Source: Stackebrandtia nassauensis DSM 44728 (GTDB lineage Bacteria > Actinomycetota > Actinomycetes > Mycobacteriales > Micromonosporaceae). Taken from it: a stretch of DNA of 64,000 bases. This document shows, in pieces, positions 61,727 through 64,000 of the stretch. The stretch lies in assembly GCF_000024545.1 (NCBI RefSeq), contig NC_013947.1, positions 3,968,001-4,032,000 on the forward strand, read 5' to 3'. The notes beneath the pieces were generated by a model. That model did no database searches. It was not told the DNA's origin and saw only the letters and a program-made list of their open reading frames with translations. A program made the translations under genes and the position numbers. How positions within the stretch are numbered: the first letter of the stretch is position 1; every line of letters begins with the position of its first letter.

Positions 61727-61917
61727 AGCCTTCTCACCTCACGCAGGGAACCCCCACCGACATCGGCAGGGTCACAGGTGAAACCACTCACCCGCTGAGG
61801 CGAGAAGTTATCCCAATCTCACACCAACCGAAAGGGGACACGACCAAATCGGAATGCATCGTTACCGTATTGAGGCATTGCCTGCGAATCCATGAATATT
61901 CACTCAGCCGAACAGAC

Positions 61918-62541
61918 CTATTCGGCGGATAACTCGTCAGACTCCGACGGCTGCGACTCCTCGATGATCCGCATCGCCACATCCCGCATCGACAACCGGT
62001 GATCCATCGCCGCGCGCTGAATCCACCGGAACGCGTCCGGCTCGGCCATCCCATAGCGCGTCATCAACAGACCCTTGGCCCGGTCCACGAGCTTGCGGAT
62101 CTCCAGCCGCTCCGTCAGCGACTCGACCTCGGCCTCCAGTGCCGTCAGTTCCGCGAACCGTGCCAGCGACAACTCGATGGCCGGAACCAGATCCGACTTC
62201 TGGAAGGGTTTGACCAGATACGCCATCGCCCCGGCGCTGTTGGCCCGCGCGATCAGGTCCCGCTGGCTGAAGGCCGTCAGGATCACCACCGGCGCGATCC
62301 GGGCCGCCACGATCCGCTCCGCCGCCTGCAGACCGTCCATGATCGGCATCTGGATATCGCAGATCACCAGGTCGGGGCGCTTCTCCTCGGCCAGCTTGAC
62401 CGCGGTCTCTCCGTCGGCGGCCTCACCGACCACCTCGAATCCCTCCTCGGCGAGCATCTCGGCGAGGTCGAGCCGGATCAGGCCCTCGTCCTCGGCGATC
62501 AGCACCCGCCGCGGCGCGGCCTCAGCGTCCGTTCCGGTCAT
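61918..62541 (-). CDS. pdtaR: ANTAR-domain response regulator, PdtaR-type
   Basis: 207 residues from ATG 62541 behind GGAAGG. The receiver domain has acidic EDE (17-19), phosphoacceptor D62 in VICDIQMP and K-type VKPFQK. The C-terminal ANTAR domain (~140-195, LEIRKLVDRAKGLLMTRYGM then AFRWIQRAAMDHR) binds hairpin RNAs and antiterminates. Mycobacterial PdtaR is controlled by the kinase PdtaS, not encoded here. A long frame from 62838 includes the tRNA and is spurious. Confidence 0.92.
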   Translation of the reverse strand: MTGTDAEAAPRRVLIAEDEGLIRLDLAEMLAEEGFEVVGEAADGETAVKLAEEKRPDLVICDIQMPIMDGLQAAERIVAARIAPVVILTAFSQRDLIARANSAGAMAYLVKPFQKSDLVPAIELSLARFAELTALEAEVESLTERLEIRKLVDRAKGLLMTRYGMAEPDAFRWIQRAAMDHRLSMRDVAMRIIEESQPSESDELSAE

Positions 62542-62667
62542 GCTGCGCAGCACCCTTCCCAATACGTGTGACGGCAGCGCGCCGGAGGAACCGCACCGAC
62601 ACGCGCGAGCGAGTCCACAGCGTATCCGGTTGGCGGGGTCACGGGGCGGGCAGTTCTGGACGTTGAG

Positions 62668-62681
62668 ACGCGATATCGCGT
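62668..62681. promoter_or_regulatory. 14-bp perfect palindrome upstream of pdtaR
   Basis: ACGCGATATCGCGT is a perfect palindrome 127 bp before the pdtaR start, in the 264-bp gap between pdtaR and tRNA-Leu. It may be an operator for pdtaR. A TAAGAT element near 62727 could be the -10 of the tRNA promoter. Confidence 0.35.
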
Positions 62682-62805
62682 TGCGACGCGGGCAGGGGGT
62701 GCGTACCGTCCGGTATGGGCATCGGTAAGATGTCGCACCGGGCTTGAAGATGCCTGGCAGACCCGGGGTCACCGGTTCCCAGGCCATCCGATATGTCCGA
62801 TTAGC

Positions 62806-62889
62806 GCCGGAATGGTGGAATTGGCAGACACGATACACTCAAAATGTATTGTCCGAAAGGGCGTGCGGGTTCAAGTCCCGCTTCCGGCA
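62806..62889 (+). tRNA. tRNA-Leu (anticodon CAA)
   Basis: 84-nt class II tRNA. Acceptor GCCGGAA (62806-62812) pairs with TTCCGGC (62882-62888), discriminator A at 62889. D-arm TGGTGGAATTGGCAGACACG, anticodon stem ATACA/TGTAT around loop CTCAAAA with anticodon CAA at 62840-62842, a long variable arm, and T-arm GCGGGTTCAAGTCCCGC are all present. The 3' CCA is not encoded. Confidence 0.97.
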
Positions 62890-62894
62890 CCGCA

Positions 62895-62969
62895 GTGGCG
62901 AAGCCACGAAACATCCGCGATATCACTTTTGCGATAACTCGTCCGACATTATGGAGAATCTGTCGGACG
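62895..62969 (+). terminator. Stem-loops after tRNA-Leu
   Basis: GTGGC/GCCAC around GAA (62895-62907) lies 5 nt beyond the tRNA. A second, longer stem CGTCCGACA/TGTCGGACG (62940-62948 and 62961-62969) follows. The first is probably the tRNA terminator; the role of the second is unclear. Confidence 0.5.
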
Positions 62970-63020
62970 TGGCGTGCGGTGCGTGTCCATCATGGACTTT
63001 TGAGCCGGTTTGAAGACGTT

Positions 63021-63050
63021 AATGGCGCCGAGCCGAGGCTCGGCGCCATT
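63021..63050 (-). terminator. Terminator hairpin after the small membrane-protein gene
   Basis: AATGGCGCCGAGC (63021-63033) and GCTCGGCGCCATT (63038-63050) form a perfect 13-bp stem with loop CGAG, 22 nt beyond the minus-strand membrane-protein stop. Confidence 0.8.
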
Positions 63051-63072
63051 GTCACGTCATCGCCTGCGCCGC

Positions 63073-63573
63073 TTACTTCTTCGCGGCACCGATGAAGGCG
63101 AACAGCATTCCCACGAGGGCGAGGAATCCGGCGACGGCCGCGCCGTAGTATCCGGCGCCCAGTTGCCCGAGGCCCTTGGCCAGGGACTGGGCCGAGTCGG
63201 CACCGGTGAGCATCCAGATCGGGGGGAAGGAGATGGCGATGGCGGCCAGCAGTCCGAAGATGCCGACGGTGATGTTGACGCCCTTGCTCCCGGCCAGTCC
63301 GATGAGGCCGAAGATGATGGCCAGACCGGCGCCGCCGAGGATCGCGTAGAACCAGTACTGCGGGTTGCTCAGGGCGCTGACGCCTTCGACCTGACCGAAC
63401 TGGTCGGCGAAGTACTTGAGGCTGGACTTGCCTTGGCCTAGGGCGGGCACCCAGGAGATGAAGGGCGACACCGCGGCGAGGATCCCGGCCAGCAGGAGGA
63501 TGATGCCGCCGGCGCGGGACTTGCGCGGGGGCGAGGGGGGCAGGAAGGACGGTGGGGGGCTGTTGAAGCTCAT
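63073..63573 (-). CDS. Small multi-pass membrane protein of unknown function
   Basis: 166 residues from ATG 63573 behind GGAG. A Pro/Ser-rich cytoplasmic N-terminus (FNSPPPSFLPPSPPRKSR) precedes four hydrophobic segments (about 20-45, 70-92, 97-118 and 142-163). The loop between the first and second contains FADQFGQVEGVSALSNPQYW. No family is recognised. The in-frame start at 63768 overlaps the monooxygenase gene and is rejected. Confidence 0.75.
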   Translation of the reverse strand: MSFNSPPPSFLPPSPPRKSRAGGIILLLAGILAAVSPFISWVPALGQGKSSLKYFADQFGQVEGVSALSNPQYWFYAILGGAGLAIIFGLIGLAGSKGVNITVGIFGLLAAIAISFPPIWMLTGADSAQSLAKGLGQLGAGYYGAAVAGFLALVGMLFAFIGAAKK

Positions 63574-63709
63574 GGTGTCTCCGTTGGTTCGCGGCCGGCG
63601 CGTCGTGGGCGGCGGTGCGGTCGGGGTCGTTTGTTTGCGGCTTACATCCTGGCAGTGCGGTGGGGGTTCGGCAAGGTGTGGTCGGCGGGCGCGGCACGAA
63701 ATGGGGGCT

Positions 63710-64000
63710 TCAGCCGCCCAGGGCGCGACGCAGCGCGTCGGCGATGTCGCGGTGGGTGGCGCCCGCAATGGTGCCGGCGAGATGGGCGTCGGGGCGGGTG
63801 AGCCAGATTTCGTCGGGTCCGATGTCGAGGGTGCGGGCGAGTTCGGGGGCGCGGGTCAGGTCGATGACCCGGGTGGGCGCGTCGGTGAGGGCGTGGAATC
63901 GGGGGTGGGGGCCGTGGGCGATGAGGGTGAAGTGGCCGCGCAGGTGCCGGCGTAGTGGGGTGCCGTCGGGCAGGTTGGTGTCGGGACAGATGGTACCCGG
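63710..64000 (-). CDS. FAD-dependent aromatic monooxygenase, C-terminal fragment (runs off the window end)
   Basis: 96 residues are readable from base 64000 to the stop at 63710-63712, in frame to the window edge. The visible part (PDTNLPDGTPLRRHLRGHFT, GPDEIWLTRPDAHLAG) matches the end of the FAD domain and the C-terminal thioredoxin-like domain of phenol hydroxylase/MhpA-type flavoproteins. These hydroxylate aromatic or polyketide substrates with NAD(P)H and oxygen. The FAD-binding N-terminus lies outside the window. It is transcribed towards the small membrane-protein gene, 136 bp away. Confidence 0.8.
   Translation of the reverse strand, partial: PGTICPDTNLPDGTPLRRHLRGHFTLIAHGPHPRFHALTDAPTRVIDLTRAPELARTLDIGPDEIWLTRPDAHLAGTIAGATHRDIADALRRALGG

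Noticed and set aside
61800-61900. GlnR-type nitrogen box upstream of livJ
   Set aside because: GTAAC is present but the second half-site does not match the consensus at the required spacing.
61918-62838. Long version of the ANTAR regulator starting inside the tRNA gene
   Set aside because: The extra N-terminal residues overlap tRNA-Leu; ATG 62541 has a good ribosome-binding site and matches the family start.
62806-62969. tRNA-Leu as a phage or island attachment site
   Set aside because: No integrase, direct repeat of the tRNA 3' end or composition change is visible nearby.

Overview
The window is high-GC chromosomal DNA from an actinobacterium. Pointers are a GarA-type FHA protein, an FtsR-type MerR regulator, a PdtaR-type ANTAR regulator, a DUF5999 protein, a CoaE-GrpB fusion, S1 with an acidic tail, frequent GTG starts and ATGA/GTGA overlaps. 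The order pgsA-gcvH-garA / DUF151 / ftsR / gcvP resembles the Mycobacterium tuberculosis Rv1822-Rv1832 neighbourhood. A Glycomycetales or Micromonosporales-like genome is my inference; no species is proven.

Layout. 1-2969: two minus-strand LuxR-type regulators, one cut by the window edge. 3360-9841: a plus-strand run of two dynamin-like GTPases, a membrane-anchored GrpE-like protein, an acidic protein, a NYN-type protein and a membrane J-domain protein; this looks like a membrane-remodelling plus co-chaperone locus. 9932-14495: an iron box followed by two NIS siderophore synthetases and a PLP decarboxylase. 14519-20880: pabB-like gene, DUF5999, a VWA/solute-binding protein and gcvP. gcvP is preceded by a tandem glycine riboswitch, a promoter and a 165-bp inverted-repeat element. 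21394-26032: ftsR, DUF151 nuclease, garA, gcvH, pgsA-type synthase and a GAF histidine kinase/response regulator pair.

26096-42208 is a patchwork of small units: an unknown protein behind a perfect palindrome, an aldo/keto reductase and an SDR sharing one MerR-type promoter, PAC2, SDR-QueA, a P-loop ATPase coupled to a membrane solute-binding-like receptor, MarR/amidohydrolase, PI-PLC, a YkfB/YkfC-like murein-peptide recycling pair, and terC behind a manganese-type riboswitch. 42533-56785 holds DinB-like, uvrB, an unknown membrane-anchored protein, coaE, TetR/hydrolase, rpsA, an OafA-SGNH acyltransferase and polA. 56843-61726 is a complete livJHMGF branched-chain amino-acid ABC operon. It is followed by pdtaR, tRNA-Leu(CAA), a small membrane protein and the end of a flavin monooxygenase.

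The most unusual items are the ATPase/receptor pair (31534-34994), the dynamin/GrpE/DnaJ locus with a start codon inside a GNRA-type hairpin loop, the 165-bp branched inverted repeat, and the shared MerR-type promoter of two unlinked oxidoreductase genes. No CRISPR array, insertion-sequence transposase, rRNA or prophage gene was seen.
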